Shown: positions 35,139 through 49,723, counted from the stretch's first letter. The stretch is DNA of 64,000 nt from Dreissena polymorpha (GCF_020536995.1 NC_068359.1:88477829-88541828), one strand, 5' to 3'. Translations and numbers: made by a program. The notes: generated by a model not told the origin, from the sequence alone.

Positions 35139-38100
35139 ATGGCTGGACAGTTGACTGATAAGTACATTGATCAGCTGGAGTCCTGGATTGGCACGGGACC
35201 CAAGATCTTCACCCTGCTCTACCAAATAACCAGGCACGGGTGTAACGCTACAACATTCCACCAGAAGTGTGACAACCAGGGACCCACTGTGACGGTGCTG
35301 TACAACCAACAAGGATCTGTGTATGGAGGTTATGGAAGTTTGAGCTGGAACAGCAGCAGCTCATATATAAAAGATGCAAACGCGTTTATCTTTCAACTAA
35401 GGTATTCCGGCAACGATAAACCAACCAAGTTTCCAATAATAGATACGCATACACACTTTGGTTTAAAAGGAAATTCTACATACGGGCCAACGTTTGGTGG
35501 TGGACATGATCTACAAGCATTCACTGGTACAGTAAACAGCTCTGGTGGTTATTTCGCTTTAAACGGCTACATGAATGCACATTCCTTCGACTACCAAGGC
35601 CTTACTGTCGACAAAATAAACAATGGCAACTTGCAAGTGACCGAACTAGAGGTATACGCCATAACAGGTACGAGAATATTCTGTAAATAATGTTTTTTTT
35701 CCGACGGTCTCATAATCGTAAAATATATATTTAGCAATTCGAATTATATAGGGTATTTTGCGTTAAATATGCACATTTGCATTGTGTTATTGCAAAATGT
35801 TTATTGGACACCAGTTTTATGTTTGATTTTAAAACTAGATGAAAATATATATTTTTCTAAAGGCTATTGGCTCATAATGTGTGTGCGTTTTTGCTTGAGT
35901 GTGTTTGTGAGAGCGTGTGTGGGAATGTATCGTAGTTTTAAATATTAATCGATATAAAATGCAATTTTGTTTTATTGTTTATTATACATTTTTCTGCTTT
36001 ACGAATTTCCAAATGCTATAGTTGGTCTTGTTTCGACAACTTTGGTCAAAAATTACATAAACCATTAAAACAGGTTCCTTTGAATTAAAAGCTTACCCCG
36101 TATCGACTAGGCAATTCAGACAAGGTGTTACGCAATGGATATTTCATGTAATGGATCCGTGCTTGGTAATAATAATTGTGGCCATAGCAGTTCGAAAAAC
36201 AGCCAGATCTCAGGAAACCCTCTCAATATTGGCCCTTGAATGATACAAAATGTATAAATTAATCTTGTTTGCACTGCAACTCAAATAGCTTTAATCGTTT
36301 CATAATGAAGCATGGTGACCATTTTGGTGACCAAATTTGATAGCAAGCTAGATCCCCTGAATCACTTCTTTAATGTCCCATATTAAAAAAAACGTTATGT
36401 ATCCTTATTTGCTCTTTAGTCTGTACTCAAATAGCTGTACACGTGTCATAATTAAAGTTGGTGTCAATGTTTACATGCATATTATCAAAACCAATTACAT
36501 TAAAACTGGCGTATTAGGTATAAGCTGTTACTCTGTTTAAGAATGTATATATTGTTAAAATACAAATTTGCATATTTAATAGCGAAAGATTTGATTTTAA
36601 GACTATATTTTACGTACTGATCGATCGTTATTTAATGAAGCTGTTTATGTTATACTTGCACACGCATTTGTATATTCAGAGCATATAGGCGTGTTCCAAC
36701 ACTAACATTTTTATAATGTTATAATTGACTTCGATACAAATTGATACTAAACAAAATATGTTCCTATTTTGTATTGATTATACACAGACGGTCAGCGGAA
36801 AATGTCACAACCAAAACAAACACAACCCTGGAGAAAAACTCCGGAATGGACTGAAAAGGTAAAGGTTTTCACGCTTTATTAAATCATTGTTTACATGTAC
36901 ATGTATACATAAATAACAAATATATTATGAAATAAAGAAGTAAGTATGGCGAATCAAATCTGCAATGATTTTGTTTACTTTTTAATCACATTCCCATTTA
37001 ACAATACTTGCTGAAGATTCGTATCAGAGTAAACTTTTTCGCAGTTCAATACATTTACAGTCTTCAAAAAAGTTATCATGATTTTAGTACCTTGAGACGC
37101 TTACCGAGGACATCGTATCGTTCAAACCCTCCTGCGAGTTGGGACTGTCGGATGTCCGTATCCTGATGCTGGGTCCAGTGGGGACGGGCAAGTCGAGCTT
37201 CTACAACACCGTCAACTCAGTATTCAAGGGTCGTATCTCCCATAATGCACCATGTGGGGTCGCTTCTAATGGCATAACAATTGCGGTATGGTATCAGTGT
37301 AAAACATGAGCAAAATTCTTGGTACCGACTGCGACTGCATACGACAGTTTTTAAGCAGTGATTTATCTACCAATAATTAAAAATACGATGAATAAGGCAG
37401 TTATAAGATGTTTATGAAACATCGCAATTTAGATGCACAAAATGTAGAATTTTTTTTTTTTTTTATTTTAACAGCGCATTTGACAACATTTGAACATAAT
37501 ATTTGCCGAAGGTATTCTAGTTTCTGTCAATCACAGTCTACATAATTTTCTGTCCTAAGTTTAAGTACAATTACTTAATATGTGTTGAAATAATATCGAT
37601 TTTATGTATATTGAAGACTATCGACAAAAGTTTGCATATAAATAAAAAATTTCATCCAAAGATTTTTTTGTAGTCTAAACGTTAATATTTAAAACCATTT
37701 ATGTTGCGCGCATCGTTTGCAGTACAACCCTTATGCGGTCAATATGCGTTCTGGTGCGACGTTGAATTTCCGGCTCTGTGACACACGTGGTCTAGAGATC
37801 AATCAAGGTCTAGACATACTGGAGTTCAACTACTTGCTGGATGGAAACATCCCAGATCATTATCAGGTAAATGAAAATGCGAGTTCAAAACTATTCTAAT
37901 ATGCTAAAATCTGTATTGGGTTTAAGAAAGTAGTTTTTTTTCTAAATATGTCAACTGTTTTTCACAATTCAAGACCAAATGTTTATTTAAAGGCCCATAT
38001 GGTCACTTGCATTGTATCAACTTTATAATTAAATATACAGGTACGTAATGGCCATAAATATAACAGTTTAATAGCACTACTATAAATTGGTTATTGCTAT

Positions 38101-39806
38101 CGTCTGGAGACTTGTGAAATCAGTACCAAAAACAACATAAAAAAGAGAGGTCAACAAACATTAAGCCAATATTGCTGAGAAAGTGTTGCTCAAATTAATT
38201 AATTATATGTTAAAAGGATTGTTTTTATTTATACAAATGCGTGACTTTATCATTTGTATACACTTTTTAAATGGGTTCCACGGAATTGTAAGTTTTGTTA
38301 ATAATCCAGTTATAAGTTGAGTCTTTAAGTTACCCTCGTATTCAGCATTTAATTTTATTTACAATTTTATGTACGGTACATATCCGTCCGTATAGCAAAA
38401 ATGATATTCGCGAGGCGAGAGGAACACTATATTTATTATTTTAAAATAATGATATAATATATACGCTTAGAAATTATGTTTATGCTTTCCAGTTTAACCC
38501 AGTCGTACAATTTTGCCCCGATCACCCTGCGTTCGTTTATAAGCCGAGGAATACAGATAAGATTCACTGCGTTTTGTTTGTGATCGACGCTGCAACTCTA
38601 GGTGACATTCCACCGAAACTGGTCGACAAGATGAGCAACTTTCAAAGACTTGTGAATCAAAAAGGTTAATACATGTGATATGTACATAGTATGCCTGTGT
38701 AAATAAAGTACTTTGGACTTTAACTATAAAAACATTTATAGGTTGCAAGTTTTCCGTTTTCATTTATGTGTACGATATTGAAATCAGGTACTGTTCTTTA
38801 CTGAAAAATTAAAAATGTCACCCTAAACAACACTGGAGTGGGTCGCTATGCTGCTTGATTTGATTAATGTTGGTTAACATTTATTTTGTTATTCAAACTA
38901 TGTTCGATTCAAACCAAACGTCTCATGCTTCAATATCCATAACGCTTAGTAGTTGGTGTCATACTTTTTTCCTATTTAATTAATAATGATCGCCTGGCCA
39001 TTGTCTAGTATACAAGAATCCCTTTGTTTCTCACAACCTTACGTTGAAGTGCGTGACGTAATATTAGCGTTAAATAGATTTAAGATGGCAGACTGACAGC
39101 CATCTTGTATTTTGTTACAGTCTAAGGAATGTCTGAATATCAAAACACGTTTTACCATTTGATAAACATAATTCATACTCATGATTGGTATACAATGTAT
39201 ATATATTTTGTCTTCTACGAAATACACAATGACGACCATATTTTATTCTATTTTGCCTATACTGGTCTATTGTGTCTTGCAAACAAGTTTTACATATTTA
39301 TACATATTGTTTTGCATCTTTATTCACTTCATCGACATGACAAGGAGTAATATGCGAGTGTTGTTCTCAATAACATTGATCTTGGCCCATTAGCGTTTGT
39401 TCTTTAATAATGCTTTCATTTGTTATTCATTTTTTATAAACACATTGTGTTGATTTTATCTACGTTTGCAGGAATTCCGCAAGCTGTTATGCTGACCAAA
39501 GTCGACCTGGCGTGTCAGAATGTTGCCAGTACACTCTCCAGCGTGTTCACCAGCAAGAAAATTGAGGACGCTGTGAACAAAGTATCCATCATGTTCGGGT
39601 TGCCTAGAAACCACGTACTTCCGGTGAAGAATTACGAAAATGAAATAGAGCTGGATGACAACATCAGCATCATGGCGTTGCTTGCGCTGCGTCAGCTACT
39701 GCACTTTGCAGAGGATTACATTCAGGTTCTGCAAGACAAACTAAAATCTTCCAACGAGAAGCCTAACAAACGAGAATCAATTGAAAAAGGCAGTGACCAA
39801 GAATAA
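35139..39806 (+). CDS. IFI44L: IFI44/IFI44L-like protein, copy 1 (TLDc + GTPase), complete
   Basis: Coding exons 35139-35667, 36788-36858, 37088-37285, 37723-37866, 38493-38664 and 39472-39806 join in phase into 482 codons plus stop, close to the ~450 residues of vertebrate IFI44/IFI44L. Exon 1 is the TLDc domain (CDNQGPTVTVLYN, FGGGHDL). The GTPase half shows Walker A GPVGTGKSS (229-237), G3 DTRG (286-289), FNPVVQF after the DHYQ splice as in IFI44, and G4 TKVD (380-383). No signal peptide or membrane segment; probably cytosolic. The family is interferon-induced and antiviral in vertebrates and expanded in bivalves; that role is inferred here. The exon 1 frame stays open 7 codons past its donor, so intron retention would give a 183-residue TLDc-only protein. 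Confidence 0.95.
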
Positions 39807-40433
39807 TGGAAGACATTTCGAAGCTTAAACTAGTTTATCGTACATGTGTGTATTTTAATTTTAGGTTTCGAAATGTTAACCCGAATGTTATATTGGTGAG
39901 AGGGTCGAGTTATTGAATGCAAATGGTTAATTTTCTATTATCATATTGTATAAATGTGTGATATCGATCGGTATATGAACATATAAACTATTTATGACGT
40001 GTGCTTTTATTTTAACATTGTTTTAAATTTGTAATGTCTGTTACGTAGTGATTGTGCATATATTATATAATATCTCTTTCATTTGATGGACTTTCTCGAC
40101 AGAATACTTACCAATTAATACATATTTTTAAGTGAATGTAAATCATTTAAACACATTAAAACAGTACTAAAACGGAGGATGCAGGTAGGTAATAATTAAA
40201 CGTTAATAATATGTCATGATCAACCTTGGTGTTAATGTTTAAAAGTGACGTGCAAAATGTGGCAATACATGTTTAGTATCAACAAGAAATGTAGTGTATA
40301 GAACGCAAATTAAATAATTATTAAAGCATTATTATTAATAAAATTTAAATTATATTATTTTTGATTTAACGGTCACCTGTCGTATGCGGCCATAGTCCAG
40401 TATACTTCTCAACGAAAGCCATGTACACATGTG

Positions 40434-40938
40434 TTAAAGGGGCCTTTTGACAGATTTCGGCATGTTTTGCAGTGTGTCATTAAATGCTTTATATTGATAA
40501 CTGTAAACATTGGATCTAAAAAGCTCCAGTACAAAATCAAGAATAATTTTTTTTTTTAAGAAAAAAAGGTAACCCTCAGCAGGGCTCGAACCACTGACCC
40601 CTGGAATCCTGGATTAAACAGTATTCCACTTAGACCACTCGGCCATCCTTCCTGATACAAAGTCAGATGTATTTTATACTTTATATAAGCAATCCTTGAG
40701 GTTTCACGAAATATAACGACAACAACAGAACTCCCAAAAGTATTAATTCGTTTCGCGTTGCAACGCTTGATAATTATCAGGTTTTAAAAACGTCAAAAGA
40801 TGCATAAAATGGCTATTTTAGAGCATGGTAAATGTTCAGTATTACTGTTACCTCACAAATATCATAACTAAAACGAAAATTTGCGAATCTGAAACATTTT
40901 TTTTGTATATTTGCCCAAACGTGAAGAAGCCCCTTTAA
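40434..40938. repeat. TTAAAGGGGC-ended MITE with embedded tRNA-like block, unit A
   Basis: Ends TTAAAGGGGCCTTTTGAC and GAAGAAGCCCCTTTAA are inverted. Inside, on the minus strand, GGATGGCCGAGTGGTCTAAG..GGTTCGAGCC resembles a tRNA-Leu/Ser with boxes A and B, but the acceptor stem does not close, so I do not call a tRNA gene. Confidence 0.75.
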
Positions 40939-42348
40939 GCGATAACAAGGCAGTCACTTCGAGGTTCAAAAAGTGAACATTCAAATCAATCTCCGATATT
41001 TTTGTATCGTAGATCTAACGTTATAGCGTCTTTTGTGTGGCTAATGCACGGGTACAGAATCTAATGGGGTCAACCTCCTTTAGTATTATAAATGTGACCC
41101 ACTGTGAGAAAACAAACACTAGGGTGTAAAAACAACTACGTTAATGTTTAAAATTGCGCGCGTAACGACATCGCGCATCAGTAACGTCGACGTCATTATG
41201 ACGACTTTATGCATACATAAACCAATAATGCATAATGCATGTTCTAAGTTTCAAAGTGCAATGTTTTGCACAGCTATTGGAAAAAACATGAATAAATATG
41301 CATAAATATATCAGGGTAAATACATCACACAAGTGATAACATCTACATGCATCTATAAGTCATAGCTGTTTAACCCAGTTTTTCACCTTAGATGACCTTT
41401 ACATAACGCCAGCAGACCCGATGAATAAACACCATTCATTCTATTGGCTGATTTTAGCATTATCCACCGGAACATTAGAAACATCACCGCGTTTTTGAAG
41501 TATAGTATGTTACACTGTTCAGTGTAGAGAAATGCGAACTACTCTCTTTGGTTCATACGAAACATAGAAACACATTTTGACCCAGTTACAATTAAGCATA
41601 ACCGGTAAGTTTCATCCCCAATTCCACAAGACCTTCATGGTTACTGCTTGGTCAGTAAATCGCAAGTGGAAGACGGCGTGTACTATCAATAAACTCATTA
41701 TGTTGATAACCCAGAAATGCTTTAAATATATCAAATACACTAATTTTATGGAAAGACATTAATGACAACCTTCGATAAATGTCATTTGTTTTGTATTGTG
41801 AGACAAAACCACCGAAATAGTATAGTCTCCCTGATAGAAGGGAAATCGTTTAATTATCTAGCCACACATTCATGACGAACGCGGTCAGTTTTTCTGAAAA
41901 TCGTTTCTTCCAGCCAGAATAGGCTACCGGCATTTGCCAGTTTGCTCTAAATAACACAGTGTTTAAAATGGAAAGCAACGTAGTTTGATGCTCAATTTAC
42001 AAGACGCAATTAGATTTTTAAAGACCCGCGTCATTCGAAAATGGGTCAAATGCAATAGGCTGCCAGTGTAGCTCCAGCCCAGCATGCGCATCCGCGCAAT
42101 CTTGTCACGATATGTATACCGAAGAGGATACTCAAAATATACCATGAAACCATGTGTGTGTGGTTTTTTTTTATTAAGGAAAGCGTTGCGAAAATACGAA
42201 TGCTGGGCTCGAGCTACGCTGGACCCATATACCATAAGACCAAATTTCGAATTACGCGGATATAACAGTGTTATTTGAGTGTTTGGAAAGAAAAATGCGT
42301 ATTAATGATTAGATGAATACGTATAATAAAAATTAATATACTTTATAG

Positions 42349-43431
42349 TTTATCCCAGTCGTACACTTTTGCCCCGGTAAGCCTGCGTTTGTTTATAAAC
42401 AATTAACGCATTTTCCATTTTTCATTTCTTGGTACGGTATTACAATCAAGTAGTGTTATTCAATTGAGAAATTTACATAGTCAGCAAGTAGTGTTATTAA
42501 ATTGAGAAATCAACATAGTCAGTAAACAATAACGATTTGTGTTATTCCACACATTCAATTTTCAGAAAAAATATCTCATGTGTCACATTTATAACGCTTT
42601 ATAGTTTGTATAATATTTTGGTGATTAAATCGATTATGGGCAGAAGTGTAGTATACACTATTCCTTTTATTTCACATAAAACTGTTTAAAACTGCACAGC
42701 ATAGTATTTGCAGATGGAAGCCTGGCAGCTTGTTTGTATTTCGATAAAGTTTAAGGAATGGCACAACTTCACAATAGTTGACCACAATTGGTCCATTTTG
42801 TCAAGAAAATTGCTTTGAACATTGATGCCAGTTTGTTTGACATTAAGCTTTAGTAACGTCATCAACCTGGTTAGGATAACTATGTGAGTATTGGTCTCGT
42901 TAAAATTTAAAATGGTTCAATCTGTTTGTTCTTTAAATCATGTTTTCATGTTTCTTTCAATATTTTAGATCTTCCCATATGTTATGTTTTGAAGAAGTAG
43001 CAATAAACGCTCTAGCTTTTTTTCTGTAAGCGAACTAAAGCATAATTGTGTTGATTGTTTAATGCGATTGTAGGAATTCCACAAGCGGTTTTGCTCATCA
43101 AACTCGGCCTGGCCTGTCAGGATGCTGCCAGTACACTCTCCAACGTGTTAACCAGGAAGAAAAGTGAGGACGATATGCACATGAACAAAGTATTCAACAT
43201 GTTCGGTTTGCCTAGAAACCATGTATTTTCGGTGAAAAACTACCAGAATAAGTCGGAGCTAGATGACAACATTAGCATTTTGATTTAGCTTGCACTGCGC
43301 CAGCTACTCTACTTTGCAGATGATTACTTACAGGTTCCTCGGGACAAACAGAAGGCGTGCAATCTCTCCGATGAGAACAAACGAGAACCACTTGAAAATG
43401 CAATTGCAACAAAGAATGATACAGTGAATTG
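42349..43431 (+). pseudogene. Remnant IFI44L exons 5-6, unit A
   Basis: An exon 5 stub (42349-~42402: FIPVVHFCP..) follows an ATAG acceptor but ends after ~18 codons. Exon 6 (43074-43431) is nearly whole and keeps GIPQAVLLIKLGLACQDAAS and MFGLPRNHV. One in-frame TAG sits at 43286-43288, and the TKVD nucleotide-specificity motif has become IKLG. Exons 1-4 are missing. It is more diverged from copy 1 than copy 2 is, so it is an older duplicate carried along in the unit. Confidence 0.88.
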
Positions 43432-44359
43432 AATTTTTAGCATCGACTATTTAAAGCAGTAAATAAGATACTATACTAATTTCTTTGTAGACAAATGTTT
43501 TATTGTTCGTTTTGTATTGGTGATGGTTGATTGCATATATAACTTAAGTGTTTACTTTAATTTTGTATCGATATGTTACTAAAGGTATACCCCCTAAAGT
43601 AAAAAAAAGTATCTTATGTTATTCTGAATGTCAAATAGCTGTAAAAATGCCACTATCCATGAAATCGTAATATGCTCATGCAATTGCATTCGAATTTCAT
43701 AAAATATAATTTACATTGATTTTTCATGTATTTTGAAATAAAATACTTTTTGGTTTTTTGCTTAATGTCGACAAATGATTTTTCTTTAAATATATGAATG
43801 TAATTAATTTATGTTCATATCATATAAGAGCTGTTTCATTTCTTATGGATAATCAGACCAGTTTATGAACATAATCAACGAATAACCGCGCATCATTGGT
43901 CATTTTCACATAATGAAACATGACGCAATATATATTTGCGAACATTTATTAGTATCAGAATTGTAATATGCATATTAACAGTCTACAGTTTGTTTTTACA
44001 TATTAAGTTACATTTAAAAAAAAAACTATTGTAATAAAACTAAATAAATGTACTGACATACGTAGTTGTAAATGGTGAAATTAAGATTAAGATGAACTTA
44101 TAACTAATTAAACAATAGTTTGTTCATCTTGTGATAAGGCAATTTTCTTAATGTAAAAGCATATATAGTACAATTGATGTTATATTCACCACACTATCAT
44201 ACATCTATGTTTTAAATTATTAAAATTGCCTTACAAATGAATCTTCCGCAATTTGAATTGTATGGTTAAGTATTTGTACTTTTTACCTTATTTAGATCCT
44301 ATAAATGTAATATATAATACTCAATATATGCGTTTGTATAAATGTTTTAAAGCATAACA

Positions 44360-44575
44360 TCAAATTGTGTTGATCCATTCGTGTTTAAACCGTTCAACGA
44401 TACTGTCACATGAGTATATTTTGAACTACTTACTCCCTTTGATTTTGATAAACGATAACATGATATCAGTGTTACTTTGAAATTTTGTGTTGCATTATAA
44501 CACAGAACGGAAGTGACTGCGTGAGTATTTGTTCAAAAACGAAACTAACTACTGGTCTTGGTTGCAGTATATCAG
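44360..44575 (+). promoter_or_regulatory. Untranslated first-exon/promoter segment a, unit A
   Basis: Homologous to 33165-33351. It contains ACGGAAGTGACTGCG, IRF-like AAACGAAA at 44537-44544 (in AAAACGAAAC) and ends in a TATATCAG|GTAAAC donor. Confidence 0.55.
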
Positions 44576-45389
44576 GTAAACAAAAGTCTTGATATTGGTT
44601 ATAAGGAACATGTAAGGCTTGGTTTAATACGCTATCAGTGTACTGTCTGTATGTGTAAAATCGTCTTAATTGTAGCGTGTTTCATTTTGATTGTTTTGTT
44701 TATCAAATATTACAGATAAAATATTTTCCGAAAACTGCTTTCATGTAAAAGACTTGGGAAAATAATATGAAGCATTAATTTGGAATCGGTTTATTTGTGC
44801 TAGCAAGGTCTAGGGGAAAACGTGGCAAATTCGAACGAAACATACATAAAAAAATATTATGCATTGTATAGATGAATTGCAAATTTATTAAACATAAAAA
44901 ACGCAGTTAAGTGTGCATGGGTACGAAAACGAAAGTACAGATCCCACTACCAGATGTTAATATAGTAAGCACCTTTTTAGTAACCCAGATGAACATATTT
45001 TTGCTCTACTAATATGCTGTGAAATTCCCTATTAAATATGTTTCGAGAACTAAAAGATAGTTTTAATTGTAATATCATTGATGTTTCAACAATTGAAAAT
45101 AACCTTATGCAATCAATCACACTGTGCTTCCGTGTATGAAATGGTATATTTCTCATACAATAATTGAAAATAAAATTTAAATGATTCTCTTACACGCCTT
45201 TTAACTTGTTTAGTGTGTAAATTTCTTATAAATGGATTAAGTGACGCACAGAACGCTACCTGCGTAAAGAAACTTTCATTAAACCTGTATCTTTCAACGT
45301 GTAGAAAGCATTGTACGCATCATATAATATGCCACTATTATAATCAATAGTAACGTTTTAATCCAACTTTTATATGCATTCAACTCATA

Positions 45390-45597
45390 TCTACTTGGTC
45401 CAGCCGTGTTAATCCCGTTCAATGATAATGTCACACGTTTTTATTTTAAACGACTAACTACCCGTGAATTCGACATTTGATAAACGATAGCGTGATACGA
45501 GTTCTACTTTGAGCTATCGATTGTTTTGAGTACACGCAGTTACTGCGTGCGCATGCGAGCAAAAGGAAATTGGAACGTTGTGGTTGAGGTTCATCAG
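45390..45597 (+). promoter_or_regulatory. Untranslated first-exon/promoter segment b, unit A
   Basis: Second homologue within the same unit: CCGTGTTAATCCCGTTCAA, TTTGATAAACGATAGCGTG, IRF-like AAAGGAAA at 45562-45569 and a TTCATCAG|GTAAAC donor. With segment a it gives coding exon 1 at 49724 two candidate promoters. Confidence 0.55.
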
Positions 45598-46639
45598 GTA
45601 AACACACTAAGGTAATTTTATTTTACCTCCTTATAACAAATATAAGTTTATAGATAATGGGGAACATATATTTATGTACGCAATTCATAGTAAGTGTATA
45701 TGTATTACATCGTGAATGTTTCTTTTATCAAATATTACAGATTATTTACAAAATGACTTAGGGCGTATTAGGCTTACGACGAGAATATGAATCATCTATA
45801 AAACAAAAATAAGTGTTATTTACATTTAGCAAGGTCTAGGAAAGAAAGTGGCGAATAACACATTTTGAAACAATTTATGTATTGTAGATGCCCCTTGTAC
45901 AATTAAAAGGAATGCATTAATGATAAATGCATATCAACAAGTCTTATAGAATATCGATTTATTTAAAAATGGAGTAAAACGAAAACGAACTAAACTACGC
46001 GGATGCAAAATGATAGGTTTTGATGTTCCAATATGTTTCCCATTTATGAAAAAATTGGAACACGGACATAATAAAAAACTAAACAATAAACTATTATGAT
46101 AAACACTTATCTCTGTCCGTTATGAGCATATAACATCATCTTTTTGCAAGCGATCGATGTTTTAATATAAAAATAGACATTCGATTAATGTCTTAATTTT
46201 TTTGTCAAACTTTGATTTTCAAGTTTAGAATTTTTTGCATCGCTTTTGGCAATACTTAAAACGATAAATATCTTTCAACATATATTGCGAACGCTGTTCC
46301 TATACATCCCGACCACGTGTTATTTTGTAGTAAGTTAATGGCAAGTGATAAAATACATTGATCTAACCACTAGTGCATCACAATGTCTTTCACATTTATA
46401 CAAAGATCTAAAAAAATGTATTCAATACAAACACCACGAGTAAAAATCTAAACGCAAACAAATGTGTATGTATAATTATTAACCTGTTACACAAAAATGT
46501 TTACTCTCAAATATCATCACTCACTTACACAGTCGCTGAATCAAGTTTGTATACACTCACTGTTGTAATAATTAAGGCGTTTTACCGATCTAGGGTTTAC
46601 TCGATAACAATCTCACTTACTACTCAATCAATCGATTCT

Positions 46640-48870
46640 TCTTACAAACAAGAACTCGAGTTTTCAGTAACTCTCGGCCAAACTCTTGGTAAAGGCTTAC
46701 TCACTGAGTTGCAAAAACAAAGCATTATTACAAATCTACCTAAACAAGGAAAAGATTTAGATTATCTCGCAAACTGGAGACTTATAAGTTTATTAAATAC
46801 AAACTATAAATTTGCTACAAAAGCCATCGCAAACCGAATTAAACAATGCTTACCTGAAACTATATCCTTTGACCAAACCGGATATATGAAAAATCGATAC
46901 ATTGGAGAAAATGTCCGTTTGATATTTGATGTTATAGAACACTTAAATGCAACAGAAAAACCGGGACTGTTATTTTTGCAGATTTTGAAAAGCTTTTAAC
47001 AGCTTAAACCATACATATATTATTAAATGTCTTAAGAAATTGTTTTTGGGTCAAATCGCATCCAGTGGATCGAAGTATGTTGCACTAACATAAAAAGTCT
47101 TATAATAAACAACGGGCATCTTTCAGATAGTTATGAAATTAAAAAAGGAGTCAGACGAGGCTGCCCATTATCATCCACATTATTTATTATATGCTTGCAA
47201 CTTTTGTCAAACTATACTGAGAAAAATAGCAAAATTAAAGGCATAAATGTATTGAAAAAAGAAATAAAACAAACCTTCTTCGCCGATGACACAACTTCTT
47301 TTCATCAATGGATGCGAGCAATCATTTAAAACATTATTGGAAACCCTGACAGAATTTAAAAAGATATCTGGCTTTAACCTTAATACCGCGAAATAAGCGT
47401 TATTACGAATTGGATCCTTGAACAAAACCAACACCAAATTCTGCAATTAAAGCCATTTTATTTGGACATCTCCAGAAACAAAAACTGTAGGAATCACTTT
47501 TGTAACCAAAGTGATTTGAATGTACAAAATAATTTAATCCCAAAGCTGAATGAGTTTAAAACATGTTAAAACAATGTCAACACAGGAAACTTTCCATAAT
47601 GGGCAAAATTACTGTCATTAAAACGTTTGCGTTGCCAAAATTAATCTACCCATTTTCAGTTTAACTGAACCCTTCTAGCATAATACTGAATAATAAAAAA
47701 AACAACAGTATATTTAACTTTATATGGAATAACAAGCCTGGCAAAATTAAAAGAAACATTTTGTATAAAAAGTATGAAAGTGGTGGTTTAAACCTTACAA
47801 ACATTAATAAATTCTGAACTTCAATAAAAAGTAGCTTGATAAAAAGATATTTACACTCAGAAAACTGTGGTAAATGGAAAATTTTATAGGACTTGAGATT
47901 AAATAAATATGGAAACGAACTAATTTTTGAAAGTGAACTCAGTGAAAAAACTATAACAGAAAAAAGCGGAGGGAACACTTTTCTTCACGACGTCATTACA
48001 TTGTGGTATGCAGCAAATGCAATATACAAGTCACAGCATTCACAAAAACGCATCAAAAAGGAAATGATATGGAACAACAAGTCAATAACCGCCAACGGAA
48101 AAAACATTATTTTATCGCGATTGGTATGACAGAGGTATAAAATAAATTTGTCAACTTTTTGACTTTAGAAATAAAACGGTGTATAATTTTGAAAACATTA
48201 AATATCTCTACGACATCAATAACAACGACGTTATGAAATTCAATACCTTAATCACATCAATCCCAGCAAAATATAAAACTGAAGAAAGCATTAATGACCT
48301 CGATATCAATCAACCAGACGAAACTTTGTCAAAAGAGTAATTCAAAACAAAATACCCTCATACATTGACATACGATATTCAGTTGCAAAACGAGGACCAT
48401 GACATTATATAAAACAAATGGAACACAAATTTTACCGATAAAGACTCAACCACTTGGAATAAAATCGATATTGTACCCCAAATTTCAACCATCGACATGT
48501 CTTTACGCAGCTTTCAATATAAATGTATCATGCGACTTGTCCCCCACAAATACATGTCATTTAAATGCAAACTTAGCAACAGCACATTGTGTGATTTCTG
48601 TCAATCACATATTGAAACAATAGACCACTTATTTTGGGAGTGCCAACACGTTCAAATGATATGGAAAAAAATGGAAACATTTCTGGTCAGTAAAAACATA
48701 TTAATTAAAATTAATAACACCAATGCTTTCTTTGGATGCACTGAAAAAAACTACACTCAGATGTATTTAACTTTATTATGATGCTATTAAAATCTTTTAT
48801 ATTTAACATGAAATACACAAAATGCATACCAACCTGTCCTCACTTTATTGAATACCTAAATACGGGAATA
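46640..48870 (+). mobile_element. L1/Tx1-type LINE fragment, unit A
   Basis: RT pieces in several frames: GKGLLTELQKQSIITNLPKQ, NWRLISLLNTNYKFATKAIA, FDQTGYMKNRYIGENVRLI, then KKGVRRGCPLSSTLF, FADDTTSF, and a C-terminal zinc-knuckle segment CDFCQSHIETIDHLFWECQHVQMIW. Multiple stops and frameshifts; no endonuclease part. It sits in the putative first intron of IFI44L copy 2. Confidence 0.9.
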
Positions 48871-49723
48871 TAAATTGATTGTGAGATTTCCCTCGTAAAA
48901 AATAAATATAAGCAACACCAAAAAATGGGTTCAATTCAGGCGATTCATACCTTCTACAAACCATAAATAATGATATTTATACAAATTTTATGGCAAAACA
49001 ATTAAAAATAATCTTTCTCAAATGAAAAACAAAAACAACATTTCGATTGAAACACACCATGTTGTAAAATATTTCTTGTATTTAATTGTTCTAGATATAA
49101 AACCACTATGTTTCGTAAAGATAACAGATTTGCTGTAAATCACAAACTTCTTTATATGACATTGACACTGTCAACATTATAATGTATTCACGCATACGCT
49201 AAACATTGACATGTTAAAGTACAAAATATTACATATTTTCAAACACTTTCTTATGTATTCCGTTTTCTGGTAATTATCGATGAAAACTACATTGTAAAGA
49301 AATATGAGAAATAAATGAGAAAAAAACAACTCTCGGCCAAATTGATGCATCAACTTTATAAAGCACTCATAAAATAACTAAATACATACATAAAACTTAC
49401 TGACGTACATTTAACTTAAACATTCATTATTTATTTAGCTTTCCACGTAAATTTACTATGTCATATTAAAGTAAAAAACACCAAACACCAGCAATACATA
49501 GTTTGAAAGTCACGTTATTTTTAAATCAATGACTCGCAAAAAACACTTACTTTAAATCTTAAAATGAGAACGACTCTGTCACTGATTTTGTCATATGATA
49601 TACACGTTGTAAAAGGCAAAATTACGTCTGGAACAAGTAGACGTATACATACATTTTTACATTAACTGTCCCTAATGAAAGTACTGATTGTAATTATACT
49701 ATAGTTTTGCTTTAGATTAGAGA

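Larger units (their letters stand above)
35139..49723 (+). repeat. Tandem array unit A (14.6 kb)
   Basis: From coding exon 1 of copy 1 to coding exon 1 of copy 2. Nearly all of it except a 2.1-kb segment (about 36010-38105) recurs in unit B with only a few percent difference. It contains IFI44L copy 1, the 40434 MITE, exon remnants, two untranslated-exon segments and a LINE fragment. Confidence 0.92.

Noticed and set aside
40570-40650. Possible tRNA gene (minus strand)
   Set aside because: Box B is good, but the acceptor stem does not close and it lies inside a repeated element; treated as a SINE-like block.
42084-42278. Short frames on both strands around 41963-42278, repeated at 54440-54755
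   Set aside because: They recur only because the whole array unit is duplicated; no family resemblance, and the segment resembles a dispersed repeat (GCGCGGATGCGCATGCTGG on the minus strand).
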